Notes under the pieces: model-generated
What the model was told of the DNA's origin: nothing
The model's database searches: none
What the model saw: the letters and a program-made list of their open reading frames with translations, nothing else
Shown here: positions 35,897 to 47,966 of the stretch, piece after piece
Position numbering within the stretch: position 1 is the first letter of the stretch
How the letters are laid out: the number at the start of each line of letters is the position of its first letter
Assembly (NCBI GenBank): GCA_030035585.1
Contig: CM057464.1
Coordinates: forward strand, 26,925,465-26,989,464
Reading direction: 5' to 3'
DNA from: Dugong dugon
Lineage: Eukaryota; Chordata; Mammalia; Sirenia; Dugongidae
Length of the DNA: 64,000 nt
Translations under genes and position numbers: made by a program

Positions 35897-38800
35897 CTTG
35901 TTGTTAGGTGCCATCGAGTCAATTCTAACTCGTAGTGACCCCATGAATAACAGAACGAAACACTGCCTGGTCCTGCACAATCCTCACAATCATTGTTATG
36001 CTTGGGCCCACTGTTGCAGCCACTGTATCAATCCGTCTTGCTGAGGGTCTTCCTCTTCTTCGATGACCCTCTACTTTACCAAGCATGATGTCCTTCTCCA
36101 GGGACTGGTCCTTCCTGATAACATGTCCAAAGTATGTGAGACGAAGTCTCGCCATCCTTGCTTCTAAGGAGCATTCTGGTCGTACTTCTTCCAAGACAGA
36201 TTTATTCGTTCTTTTGGGAGTCCACAGTATATTCAATATTCTTCGCCAACACCATAATTCAAGGCATCAATTCTTCTTCAGTCTCCCTTATTCATTGTCC
36301 AGCTTTCACGTGCATATGAGGTGACTGAAAATACCATGGCTTGGGTCAGGCGCACCTTAGTCCTCAAGGTGACATCTTTGCTTTTAACACTTTAAAGAGG
36401 TCTTTTGCAGCAGATTTGCCAAATGCAATGCGCCTTTTGATTTCTTGACTGCTGCTTCTATGGGTGTTGATTATGGATCCAAGTAAAATGAAATCTTTGA
36501 CAACTTCAATCTTTTCTGTTTATCATGATGTTGCTTATTGGTCCAGTTGTGAGGATTTTTGTTTTCTTGACGTTGAGGTGTAATCCATACTGAAGGCTGT
36601 GGTCTTTGATCTTCATCAGTAAGAGCTTCAAGTCCTCTTCACTTTCAGCAAGCAAGGTTGTGTCATCTGCATAACGAAGGTTGTTAATGAGTCTTCCTCC
36701 AATCCTGATGCCCTTTTCTTCTTCATATAGTCCAGCTTCTTGGATTATTTGCTCAGCATACAGATTGACTAAGTACGGTGAAAGGATACAAACCTGATGC
36801 ACACCTTTCCTAACTTTAAACTACACAGTATCTCCTTGTTCTGTTCGAATGCCTGCCTCTTGATCTATGTACAGGTCCCTCATAAGCACGAGTCTGGAAT
36901 TCCCATTCTTCACAACGTTATCCATAATTTGGTATGATTCACACAGTCGAATGTCTTTGCATAGTCAATAAAACACAGGTAAACATCTTTCTGGTATTCT
37001 CTACTTTCAGCCAGGATCCATCTGACATCAGCAATGATATCCCTGGTTCTACATCCTCTTCTGAATCTGGCTTGAACTTATGGCAGTTCCCTGTCGATAT
37101 ACTGCTGCAGCCACTTTTGAATAATCTTAAGCAAAATCTTACTTGTATGTGATATTAATGATGTTGTTCCATAATTTCTGCATTTGGTTGGATCATCTTT
37201 CATGGGAATAGGCATAAATATGGATCTCTTCCAGTTGGTTGGCCAGGTAGCTGTCTTCCAAATTTCTTGGCATAGACGAGTGAGCGCTTCCAGTGCTACA
37301 TCTGTTTGTTGAAACATCTCAATTGGTATCTGTCAATTCCTGAAGCCTTATTTTTCGCCAATGCCTTCAGTGCAGTTGGACTTCTTCAGTACCATCAGTT
37401 CCTGATCATACGCTACCTCCTGAAATGGTTGAACGTCCACCAGTTCTTTTTGGTATAGTGACTTTGTGTATTCCTTCTATCTGCTTTTGATGCTTCCTGT
37501 GTCGTTTAATATTTTCCCTGTAGAGTCCTTCAATATTATAACTAGAGGCTTGACTTTTATTCAGTTCTTTCAGCTTGAGAAATATCAAGCATGTTCTTCT
37601 CTTTTGGTTTTCTATTTCCAGGTCTTTGCACGTCATTATAATATTTTACTCTGTCTTCTTGAGCCACCCTTTGGAATCTTCTGTTCAGCTCTTTTACTTC
37701 ATCATTTCTTCCTTTTTGCTTTAGCTACTCGAAGTTCAACAGCAAGTTTCAGAGTCTCTGCTGACATCCATTTTGTTCTTTTCTTTCTCTCCTGTCTTTT
37801 TAATGACCTCTTTCTTCATGTATGATGCCCTTGATGTCATTCCACAACTTGTCTGGTCTTTGGTCATTCGTGTTCAATATGTCAAATCTATTCCTGAGAT
37901 GGTCTCTAAATTCATGTGGGATATACTCAAGGTCATACTTTAGTTCTCATGGACTTGTTTGAATTTTCTTCAGTTTCAACTTGAACTTGCATATCAGCAA
38001 CTGATGTTCTGTTCCACAGTCGGCCCCTGGTTTTGTTCTGACTGATAATATTGACCTTTTTCATTGTCTCTTTCCACAGATGTAGTCAATTTGATTCCTG
38101 TGTATTCCATATGGTGAGGTTCATGTGTATAGTTGCTGTTTATGCTGGTGAAAAAAGCTTTTGTAACGAAGAAGTCATCGGTCTTGCAAAATTCTATCAC
38201 ACGATTTCCGGCATCATTTGTATCATCAAGGCCATATTTTCCAACTACTGATCCTTCTTCATTTCCAACTTTTGCATTCTAATCACCAGTAATTATCAAT
38301 GCATCCCGATTACGTTTGATCAATTTTAAACTGTGGAAGTTGGTAAAAATCTTAAATTTCTTCCTCTTTGGCCTTAGTGGTTGGTGTGTAAATTTGAACA
38401 ATAGTCCTATTAACTGGTCTTCCTTGTAGGTGTATGGATATTATCCTATCACTGACAGCATTGTACTTCAGGATAGATCTTGAAATGTTCTTTTTGACAA
38501 TGAATGCAATGCCATTCCTCTTCAAATTTTTGTTCCTGGTATAGTAGTCCATATGATTACCTGATTCCAAATGGCCAATACCAGTCCATTTCAGCTCACT
38601 AATGCCTAGGATATTGATGCTTATGTGTTCCATTTCATTTCTGACGATTTCCAATTTTCCTAGATTCATACTTTGTACATTTCACGTTCCAATGATTAAT
38701 GGATGTTTGCAGCTGGTTCTTCTCATTTTGAGTACTGCCACATCAGCAAATGAAGGTCCAGAAAGCTTGACTCCATCTGTGTCATCACAAACTAATATCC
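35897..38800 (-). mobile_element. Near-full-length, inactive RTE/BovB-type non-LTR retrotransposon
   Basis: About 2.9 kb on the minus strand with the RTE domain order. The apurinic-type endonuclease N-terminal part is at 38669-38352 (ILGISELKWTGIG). A linker follows, then reverse transcriptase at 37317-36506. That part contains WKRSIFMPIP, SLISHTSKILLKIIQ, YIDRELP and the catalytic RYADDT box. The C-terminal part is at 36236-35925 (YFGHVIRKDQSLEKDIMLGK). Frameshifts and stops separate the pieces, so it cannot make a complete polyprotein. The 3' end TTGTTGTTAGGTGCCATCGA equals the AfroSINE tail. Short ACAAACT at both ends (35889 and 38787) may be a target-site duplication. Confidence 0.92.
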
Positions 38801-41749
38801 ATCTATAAATGGGTAATTCAGTTTAAACTAATTTTAGAGACACCAAGAAACATACAAAAACATCGGGATTTCTGGTGATTGACATCAATCAAAAGGGAAC
38901 AAGTCTGCTCCTCTCCATCCATCTTTCCAATGCATCAAAGACTAGTATGCAAAGCGTGAATATCAGAAAAATGCAGTCTAAAGTGTTTCACTGATTTCCT
39001 TTAGCTAGTGTGCTCTTTACAAGTGTAAACAACTTCTAGTTGCATTTCACCGTATTTGACTTATCTCTTAGTTCCAAAGTTCTGCCATGTTTAGACAAGG
39101 TCAATGGCCTTTTGCTAAAATAGGCAGGACTTGTGATCAGGCTAGTCTGTACAATGGATATGAAGAATACAAACCGGTTCCACACATTTCTCTTGACTGA
39201 TGAATTGTTTTCTTATCTCTTTTTCTCAAGAGATTTAAGTATAATAGCAAAGAGGGAAAAAAAATCTAATTTCTCTAACATTTTTCTTCCTTTTCTATGG
39301 AATTTTTTTCCTTAACAGTTTTACAGAAAATATCTACTTGTTCAATCTTATTGATTTATTCTGATCCTTCAAGCAGAAGAAATGTAAGAACAGGCTTTTA
39401 TTATCCACCTAAGTGTATAGTTAGCAACACATATTAAATGTTTCTCTAGAGATCTGGTATATTTTTACCGCCCCTCTCCCTCTCACACTCGTACACTCCT
39501 TGGTTAGATGAACTGCATCCTGGAAAAAATGTTGACTTTCTCATTACCTTTAGAACTGTTAACTCTCTTCCCTTTATGTACCAAACAAAAGGGTTAACTT
39601 TCTCAAACCATTTCTTTCCATTACTTTCCTGGAACATTTGATAGTACATAAGCAGTTTCTGAGTCAGGGAAACCACAAACTGCCTATCAAATGAAGGCAG
39701 TCAGCAAATGAAACAGAAGAGGTGTTCAATGCAAATAGACTTTTTACAAATCCATTCTTGGTTAACACTGCCAACTACTGCTTTACACCTAGATAAAATT
39801 ACCTTACCTTAAAAAAGGCATTTCACAAGTGATAATTTTCAATATTCACATCCTCAAAAAATGTTATGAAAAAAAGTGTTAAGCCATTATTTTGAAATGT
39901 AACTTCAGAAGGTAAATCCTAAACTTAAATCCTAAAGACTTCTTTCTCGTCCTAAGATCACAAACCACCAATAAATCCCCATGGTGGCAGACAATGTGAA
40001 CAGAATGCTATGGCTCTTTTCTCGAATATAAGAATTCAAAAGCAGCACCCAAGTCGACATTACTCTGAAATCTTATTCACTGGATCCAATTTTTTGTAAC
40101 GGACTTAAAGCTATCCTGCATGTTGCTCAATACAGATATGTCCACATTTACCACAAGTTAAAGACTAACGTTAGAAATTTCATGAAAAATGCAACATTTC
40201 TTTTACTATTAAGCCCAATTTTAATGTCATTCTTAGACATACTAATCTAAAACAAGGGTTAAATTGCTTCTATCAGCAGAAAAATACGATGGGATATTTT
40301 CTGTTTGGTTTTAGCAAGTTTGCACAAATAAACAATGCTTTGACTCAAAGCCCAAGAATCTCTAATTACTTTTTCTTCTAGAGGGTCAGAAAATAAAACA
40401 CAAGTGTCAGTTGAGAATCAGATTAGTAAAATGCTTCAAATCTAAGAAGTGAATCATGTTGCCAGTTTTCTAGAACCTTGAGTCCAGAACAAGTAATATG
40501 ACAAGAATCAGGAGAGGAAAAAAAAAACTTGGAAGTGTAAGTAATCATGTCTTTTTCTTTCTTTTTTTTACATGAACGGAGTAAGCACTTTTCCCCTTCT
40601 GAATGTTTACACCCTCTTCATCCACACTCTGCTTGCTTTCAGCACATGACAGGAGATTTGAAATTCACTGGCTGTTTTGCTAGCTGAACCATCTTGCAAA
40701 ATCCAATCTTGTCTCTAAATTGCTGTCTATTTCATTCAGGAACTGCAGATAGATGATGATACCACGGTCTCCCGGGAGATTAGCCAGGCAGCACAGAAGC
40801 AAATGGAGCACAAGAATGTAAAGTAGTACAGCCAGAAACTGCATAGCCACCAAAAAAATACTTACACTTGTATAGCAGAGAGTCTCCATGCAGCAAAAAG
40901 AAAGGAAAAAAAAAAAGAATGGAAGAGAGATAAAGCAATAGCATTACTAGAAAGGGGAGGGAGAGAGACACCATTCACAAAGAAATAGAAAAGCTAAAAT
41001 ACATAAAAAGCTATCATGGCAAAGGGGTAAGGCAGGAATGAAGCCAAAACATTTACTAGCTTACGGCATTCAACTTGGCTATTTGTAAGCAGAAGCACAA
41101 GTAATGCTTGAAAAATTGCAGGAACGCTTACTTACAGGTATTATCTTTTTTGCTAAATGTGTGCAAAGTGCCATTTATCAGCTCCACAAGCCATTAATCC
41201 CACTTAGGGGACGAGGAAGTCATCAGCTGCAGAGGCACACAGTAGACATAACACTGGATGGATACTAGAAAATGCTCTGGCTCCCAGGCCACAGGCCTAG
41301 TTCCAGCAATCAAGTGTGAAAATTGTATCTATAGGCAGGAACAATATAGGAAATTGTACAGGTATCCCTGCTGGGGATCTTTTACATCATTTTATGTTCT
41401 CCACCACATTTTGATTCAGCATCCTTGAATTGTCTTCTCCCTCAGTCATCAAGCTTTTCAGGAAAGGATCTGATGCCAGGAGCTAGGGCACTTACCCATC
41501 TGTCCACAGGGTAAATACTGATGACATCTTATGTTGGTGGGGGTATAGGCCACCTTGGTCATTTTAGGGCATTTACATTTCACGTTAGATCTCTAAGTAA
41601 ATAATTATTAAAGCCTCATTGGTCATTGTTACTCACTGTTAGGGCATCTTATTATTCTGAAAAATCAAAGAAAGGAAAAACAACAACAAAAGAAAAACCA
41701 TCCTAAACCCAAGAAGTCCAATTGTAGAACATCAAACTTCATGAAAACA

Positions 41750-41751
<2 letters not shown>

Positions 41752-41783
<32 letters not shown>
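41752..41783. repeat. (GT)n microsatellite
   Basis: About 32 bp of uninterrupted GT dinucleotides. Confidence 0.97.
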
Positions 41784-41785
<2 letters not shown>

Positions 41786-42310
41786 GGGTTGTGGTTGGGC
41801 GGGGGAGTACTTTCCAAACCTTCTGAAAACACACCCAGAGGAAGGCTACCTACTTTATCTACCTGGAGTCAACTTTTTTGTTTTTATTTTTTTGCATGTT
41901 CTTTATTTTTTGTGTGTCCATTTTTCTCAGCATAAAACAGGATGAAAATACAATGCTCCTCTTTTGTGAATGCTGTTATAGTAAATGGTTTGGGTCCCTT
42001 CAGAGGAAAGGTGGCATACAAGTAAAAGACATTCCTCTTCCTCCTCCTCATCATTTGCCTATCTTCCACCAGCAATCTTCTAAAAGTCTTCATCTCCAGA
42101 CTTCTAATTTCATACTGTATTAAGCAATTTCCCTCAAATATACCTCATTTTTTATGATACATTAAATTAGTGCAAAAACAGCCTTGCTAAATGAAAAGAA
42201 AGGTAAAAATATATTTTCCAAATATTTCTGAATTGCCTGAAGTAAAGACTCCTGTCTGTCTTAATCAATATCCCCTTGTCTTAGGCATCTAGTGCTGCTC
42301 TCCAAATTCC

Positions 42311-42516
42311 AAAAAAAAATCCACTGCCGTCAAGTCGACTCCGACTCATAGCAACCCTATACGACAGGGTAGAACTGCTCCATAGGGTTTTCAAGGCTGT
42401 AATCTTTACAGAAGCAGACTGCCACATCTTTCTCCCTTGGAGTGGCTGGTGGGTTGAAAACACCTACCTTTCAGTTAGTGGCCAAGCACTTTAACCATTG
42501 CTCCACTAGGGCTCCC
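42311..42516 (-). mobile_element. AfroSINE, full-length
   Basis: A-run then CCACTGCCGTCAAGTCGACT to CTCCACTAGGGCTCCC. Confidence 0.92.
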
Positions 42517-42585
42517 TAGTGAGACTGTCCGAAGTGGTTAAATGAGGCTAGAACTTTATCTGTAATGTTATATGTTAATCAAGAT

Positions 42586-42720
42586 TCAATAAATATTTAT
42601 CGAGCATCTACTGTGCTCTGGGTTCTTTTGGAAAGAGGGAGGTATAATAGTGAATAAGACAGATGAGGTTTCTGTGCTCCTAGAGCTCATACTATGGGGT
42701 TAAGAAATACACTAGCAAAA
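42586..42720 (+). mobile_element. Old L2-like repeat
   Basis: CAATAAATATTTATCGAGCA, TACTGTGCTCTGGGTTC and GTGAATAAGACAGATGAGGT form a widely seen mammalian repeat phrase. Confidence 0.45.
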
Positions 42721-42843
42721 CAAAGATGATATAATATGTTAACAGTTGTTTCTTTAGGGTGCTAGGAACACTGGTATTTGGCTCATTTATTTCATACTTC
42801 TCTGTCATTTTTAAAGAAATCAGATAAAGACTTATTTGTGAAT

Positions 42844-43060
42844 GTTGTTGTTGTTAGTAACCACTGAGTCGATTCTGACTCAGTTGTCTCATGGTGACCC
42901 CATGTGTTACAGAATAGAGCTGCTCCACAGGGTTTTCTTGGCTGTAATCTTAAAGGAAGCAGACAGACAGGCCTATCTTTGGTGGTACCAGTGGGTGGGT
43001 TTGAACCACTAACCTTTAGGTTAGAAGTTGTGTGCAACCATCTGCACCACCTAGGGACCT
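42844..43060 (-). mobile_element. AfroSINE, long form
   Basis: TTGTTGTTGTTAGTAACCAC tail to TCTGCACCACCTAGGGACCT head. It has a small internal duplication around GACTCAGTTGTCTCATGGTG. Confidence 0.9.
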
Positions 43061-43393
43061 TCACATTGATAATAATAATAAATCTTACATAAGCTAGAAT
43101 CATCCCTTCTCCCACCATATTTCACAACCCCCTTCTGAATTCATTAATATCCCTATAACAACTCTCAGAGATGGGAGGACTCAGTCTGCCATTTTGTCCT
43201 GACTTTTAACTTGAAGATGCTTGTTCTGAGAGGTTTTCTCTTTTCTCTTGGCTCAATTCCTACATTACTATAACATTTACCTGGATATTATGGTGTTCTG
43301 GCGTCTTCTTTATGTATCACATCAAAACGTCAAATAGGTAACTCAGAATTAGAAAAATCCTATGTATCAACTAGGCAGTGGTATTTAGGAATA

Positions 43394-43545
43394 AACCAAA
43401 AAAAACAAACCCATTGCCACTGAGTCAATTCTAACTCATAGTGACTCTATAAGACAGAGTATAACTGCCCCATAGGGTTTCCAAGGAGTGGCTGCTGGAT
43501 TCGAACTGCCAACCTTTTTGGTTAGCAGCCAATCTCTTAACCAAT
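43394..43545 (-). mobile_element. AfroSINE, short form
   Basis: CCAAAAAAAACAAACCCATT to GTTAGCAGCCAATCTCTTAA. The outermost head bases are missing. Confidence 0.88.
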
Positions 43546-43817
43546 AGTATGTCTTAAAGGAATTACTCTGGTCACTTGGTATTTACAAGTTATCTGGGCT
43601 TACTCTGCAGATACCCAGTAAGAGATCCTTTCCATGATTAAAGAGATCCTTTCCATGATTATAAACTTCCACCCCAGTGGCCACCTCCTCATGGTAACAA
43701 TGACAAGAGGGCTGACTTGATCATAATGATTTGGCCGTGGAAACTGATCTGCTGTAACATACGTAGAAAACATAAAGAAACTTCAAAGTAACTTAAGGTT
43801 GTTTTGTATATGCAATT

Positions 43818-43955
43818 GTTGTGGTTAAGAGCTACAGCTACAAATCAAAAGGCTGGCACTTGAAATTCACCAGCTCCTCCTTGGAAGCCCTATGGGGAAG
43901 TTCTACTCTATCCTATAAGGTTGCTATGAGTTGGAATCGACTTGATGGCAACAGA
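43818..43955 (+). mobile_element. AfroSINE, 5'-truncated short form
   Basis: TTGTGGTTAAGAGCTACAGC to GAATCGACTTGATGGCAACA. Confidence 0.88.
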
Positions 43956-44699
43956 CTGTATAGTATTGTTGCCGTGAAGTGTTCAAGGATAGCTGCCTTC
44001 CCAGTATTTAGGAGATGATGTTTTCCAGAGTCCAAGAAGCAAAATTAAGATGAAAACTGGGTACTGCATCTACCCTCTTCTCCTTCTTTACCATGAACCT
44101 CACATGTGAGGGAGTAAAAAAAATTAACATGAACATTGATAGGGTTCACTTAATTTATCAAAAATATACCAATGTTTTGCCAGCCACTTTAGCACTTCCT
44201 TTCAACCACAGTGTCTAGAGATGGGGATTTGACATTCAGAATCTTGTCCCAGATTGGGGGAGGAGGGAAAAAAAAAAGGCATTCAGTTAGAAAAATAAGT
44301 CTGGGGTTTACCTCCAAGCACAGCCATTTAGCGAATCTGCCCAAGGATGGCAGAGGGGCCTTTTGGCCTCCCCACCTCATCAGCCCTCCCTCCCTCAGTC
44401 TCCAGGGGTAGAAAGTGCATCACACCTACAAGTATTACAACTGCAGTGTCACCTGGTCAAGTATATTTAATTTTTTAAGTCAGTTTAGAGATGCTTAGGT
44501 AGAGATAAACTCTTTTTACAAACTGATGGCCAAGAAATTTACTACAGCGTGCTTTATCACTAAGAAACCAGTTGGGTTTTTTTGTTTTTTGTTTTTCCAA
44601 TTTGTTTTTTTTTAAATATATAGGAAAATACTTTTTGAAATATCTTAGGTAGTACTTCAAAAACACATAAGAAATAAATTGTGCTAATTTAACTATAAA

Positions 44700-44888
44700 G
44701 AGGCCCTGGGTGGTGCAAACAGTTAAGCTCTTGAGTACTGAAAGGCTCAAATCTACCAGAGGTGCCTCAGAAGACAGGCCTGCCAATCTTCTGAAAAGTC
44801 ACAGCCTTGAAAACACTATGGAGCAGTTCTACTCTACACACATGGGATAGTCATGAGTTGGAATCGACGCAACAGCAACTAACAACAA
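44700..44888 (+). mobile_element. AfroSINE, long form
   Basis: GAGGCCCTGGGTGGTGCAAA to GCAACAGCAACTAACAACAA. Confidence 0.9.
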
Positions 44889-45429
44889 TTTAGCTGAAAT
44901 AGAGGAATGCCTGGAGATTTGACTCGAAAGGTCTCCTTTAGGGGCCCCTCCCCACCATTCTGCCCCGAGCCTTCCTGAGAAAGACAAGGTAAGCTCCTTC
45001 GGGTGGAAAGGACAAGCTGGGATTCTGTCTTGTTCACCTCTACAACCCCAGAGCTGCCTGGTACGTAGTGAGCATTCAGTAACCATTTGTTGAATGAATG
45101 AATGAACAAACTGAACAGCTGCTTCAATCCAGTTCTCTCCCACTTCTATATTACAGACAAGTTTAAAGAAAAAAAGAAAATCTGTCACTACTATAACTGC
45201 CATGCCTAGAAGAAGCACATTTAGGCACAAAGATAAAATAGGAAGGACACAATCTGTTATAAAGGATAGTCCTTAAAATTGGAGAAATTTATTTTCATAA
45301 GAACTTTACTCTGCTGTCCTTATTCTTGTCATTTCATGCTACACTGATAGAAACTTCCTCATGGACCCCAGTGGTCCATCTCTTTAAAACCAATAATCTC
45401 TTCATATACATACATCTATCCTTTCCCCA

Positions 45430-45600
45430 GAGCCCTGATGGCACAGTGGTTAAGAGCTATGGCAAGCTACGGCTGCTAACCAAAAGGTTGGCAGTTCAAA
45501 TACACTAGCTGCTCCTTGGAAACCCTATGGGACGTTCTACTCTGTCCTATAGAGTCACTATGGGTTGGAATTGACTTGACAGCAATGGGTTGGTTTTTCT
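45430..45600 (+). mobile_element. AfroSINE, short form
   Basis: GAGCCCTGATGGCACAGTGG to GCAATGGGTTGGTTTTTC. The head holds a local duplication GAGCTATGGCAAGCTACGGC. Confidence 0.9.
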
Positions 45601-45977
45601 TTAATTTTATTATTATTCTTTCCCTACAACCATTTATTCTAAAAAATTTTCAAATTTACAAAAAAAAAAAGGTTCAAGGATAGGATAAAAAATACCAGTG
45701 TACTCTTCACTTTATTTAGATAAACCAACTGATAACATTTTTTCAGATTAGTTTATTTCCTCCATTCTCTAACTCCCCACCCCACCTCGTATGTGTATGC
45801 ATGCACACACACATGCATACTTTATCTGGCTTAACCATTTAAAAGTTACTTACATCTGGATATTTCACCCTTAAAACACTTCTGTATAAATACCCTAAGA
45901 ATTAGATTCTTCCACATAACCATACATGATTATCACATCTAAAAAAATTAATGAATTATACAATATCATACTCATAC

Positions 45978-46018
45978 TCATAGGGTTGCTATGAGACAGA
46001 ATAAACTTGATGGCAATA
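45978..46018 (+). mobile_element. AfroSINE tail fragment
   Basis: CATAGGGTTGCTATGAGACA then GAATAAACTTGATGGCAAT. Only the tail is left. Confidence 0.75.
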
Positions 46019-46075
46019 TTTTTTTTTAACATATTTACTACAGTCTATACCCACATTTCCCAATTATCCCTCAGG

Positions 46076-46236
46076 GAAACCCTGGTGGTATAGTGATTAA
46101 GAGCTATGGCTGCTAACCAGAAGGCTGGCAGTTCGAATCCACCACGCGCTCCTTGGAAACTACACGGCAGTTTTACTCTGTCCTTTAGGGTTGCTATGAG
46201 TTGGAATCGACTCGACAACAATGGGATTGGTTTTGG
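46076..46236 (+). mobile_element. AfroSINE, short form
   Basis: GAAACCCTGGTGGTATAGTG with a clear B-box GTTCGAATCC, to ATGGGATTGGTTTTGG. Flanked by AATTATCC on both sides. Confidence 0.92.
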
Positions 46237-46348
46237 TAATTATCCATCAAATGTCTTATAACATCCTCTGTTTCTGACCTAGGATCTAATCAAAAGTTCA
46301 CCCATTATATACGGTCATGTCTCTTTAGTCTCTTTTATCTAGCACCCA

Positions 46349-46555
46349 AAATCAAACCAAACTACTGCCGACGAGTTGATTCCAACCCATAGTGACTCTA
46401 TAGGATAGAGTAGAGCTGCCCCATAGAGTTTCCAAGACTGAATCTTTACGGAATCCAAGGCCACAACTTTCTGCTGCAGAGCGGCTAGTAGCTTTGAACT
46501 ATTGACCTTTCAGTTAGCAGTTGAATGATTTAACCACTGTGCCATCAGGGCTCCT
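46349..46555 (-). mobile_element. AfroSINE, full-length
   Basis: AATCAAACCAAACTACTGCC to GTGCCATCAGGGCTCC. Flanks TTATCTAGCACCC and TTATCTAGAACAGCACCC suggest the target duplication. Confidence 0.92.
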
Positions 46556-47761
46556 TATCTAGAACAGCACCCCCAAACCCCTAGCTTTCTTTTTCATGAC
46601 ACTGAGTTTCTTGAAGAATTCTGGATTTGTTTCTTCATAATTAGATTCAGGTGAAATGTTTTTAGCAAGAATACTACGTAGGTGATATTAGGTTGTTCCA
46701 CTCTCAGTGATGCTCTGTTTAATTGCTTGATTATGGTGGTAACCTCCCAAATACTCCATTGTAAAGGTACCTTTTCCGTTCATAATTAATAATAACTCTG
46801 TGAGGTGATACTTTTAGTCCATGTGGATGAACATTTTCAAACAACCATTGACAATTCTTGCCTGAATTAATGAACACACCAGGATTGCAAAATTATAATT
46901 TCTTCTTCTATCATTCCTATGTTTATTAGCTGCCATTCCTCAGTAAAGAATACCTTTTCTCTTTTAAATTTATTTATTTTTTAATTTTTTAATACTTTTG
47001 GTCTTTTTGGTCCTCAGAGTGTCAAAGTGGGAGTCCTTTCAATCTGGCTTTTGTGTCCTTTGAGAAATGATCCCGTCAAACTTGGCGTCAACCCTTGCTT
47101 TCTGATGCACGATGTCCAAGGCTCACCTTGTGCTTTTCTGTGCACAGCCTTTTAGAATGGGTATGGGTAATCCCTGCTTAATGAACCAGATGGTAAAAAT
47201 TAAATATTTCCTACTAGATTTTCAGCCAAGTCAGTTCTCAAGAGTAACCAAAACTCAGTAATTCCTAATTAATTTATACCCTCAAACATCTAGCCAAATA
47301 GTACTATCACATTTGTAGTTTAAAAAAGCAATTTTTATGCATTTGCATTTTTAAAAGTCTGAGACCCTCATAAGAGCGGGTGTAAATCTCAAAAAGAGAG
47401 ATGCTGTCTAATCGTTTCAGTGATGACTGCTGGGCAGTATTAATCTTTAAAAATTCCAAGGAGAGTAGATATATGGAAGCAATAACTCTGAGAAAATGGC
47501 AATAAGTCACTGGAGAAAAGGGGAACACTATGTTGAGATTTAGTGATGCGTCCTGTTTCCTACTGAACACAACATTAAATCCAGCTATTCACATTACACT
47601 CATTAACTTTTATATCTAGAGCTTCATTTCATATAAAAGTTAAAATGGCATCATGAGGTTAAAACAAAAACATCCAGGGAACAGCACTGATGACAGGCTT
47701 TTGTGAAGATCATCATGGAGTGCTATTTTGAAATAAAAATGGCTCATTTACTTATTTCCAA

Positions 47762-47966
47762 AGGAGCCCTAGTGGCACAGTGGTTAATGCACTCAGCTGC
47801 TAACCAAAAGGTCGGTGGTTCGAATCCACCAGCCGCTCCATAAGAGAAAGATGTGGCAGTCTGCTTCCATAAAGATTACAGCCTTGGAAATCCTATGGGG
47901 CAGTTCTACTCTGTCCTGTAGGGTTGCTATCAGTTGGAATCCACTCACTGGCAGTGGGTTTTAGTT
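47762..47966 (+). mobile_element. AfroSINE, full-length, with target-site duplication
   Basis: AGGAGCCCTAGTGGCACAGT to GGCAGTGGGTTTTAG. Flanked by TTTACTTATTTCC (47747) and TTTACTTATTCC (47967). Confidence 0.93.

Larger units (their letters stand above)
45610..47160 (-). mobile_element. Old L1 3' region carrying nested AfroSINEs
   Basis: Between SINEs the sequence is collinear with an old mammalian L1 read antisense: AAAGTTACTTACATCTGGAT, CATGTCTCTTTAGTCTCTTT, TTAGATTCAGGTGAAATG, then GTAATTAATAATAAC-like text. At least three AfroSINE pieces lie inside it. Limits are approximate. Confidence 0.6.

Noticed and set aside
45178..45180. Possible extra CARMIL1 exon inside the 26.6-kb intron
   Set aside because: The flanking exons (DTCM and MTPKSK) already join in phase as in other mammals, and no conserved peptide with splice sites was seen in between.
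46076..46150. tRNA-like sequence with good A and B boxes
   Set aside because: It is the head of an AfroSINE with flanking target duplication.
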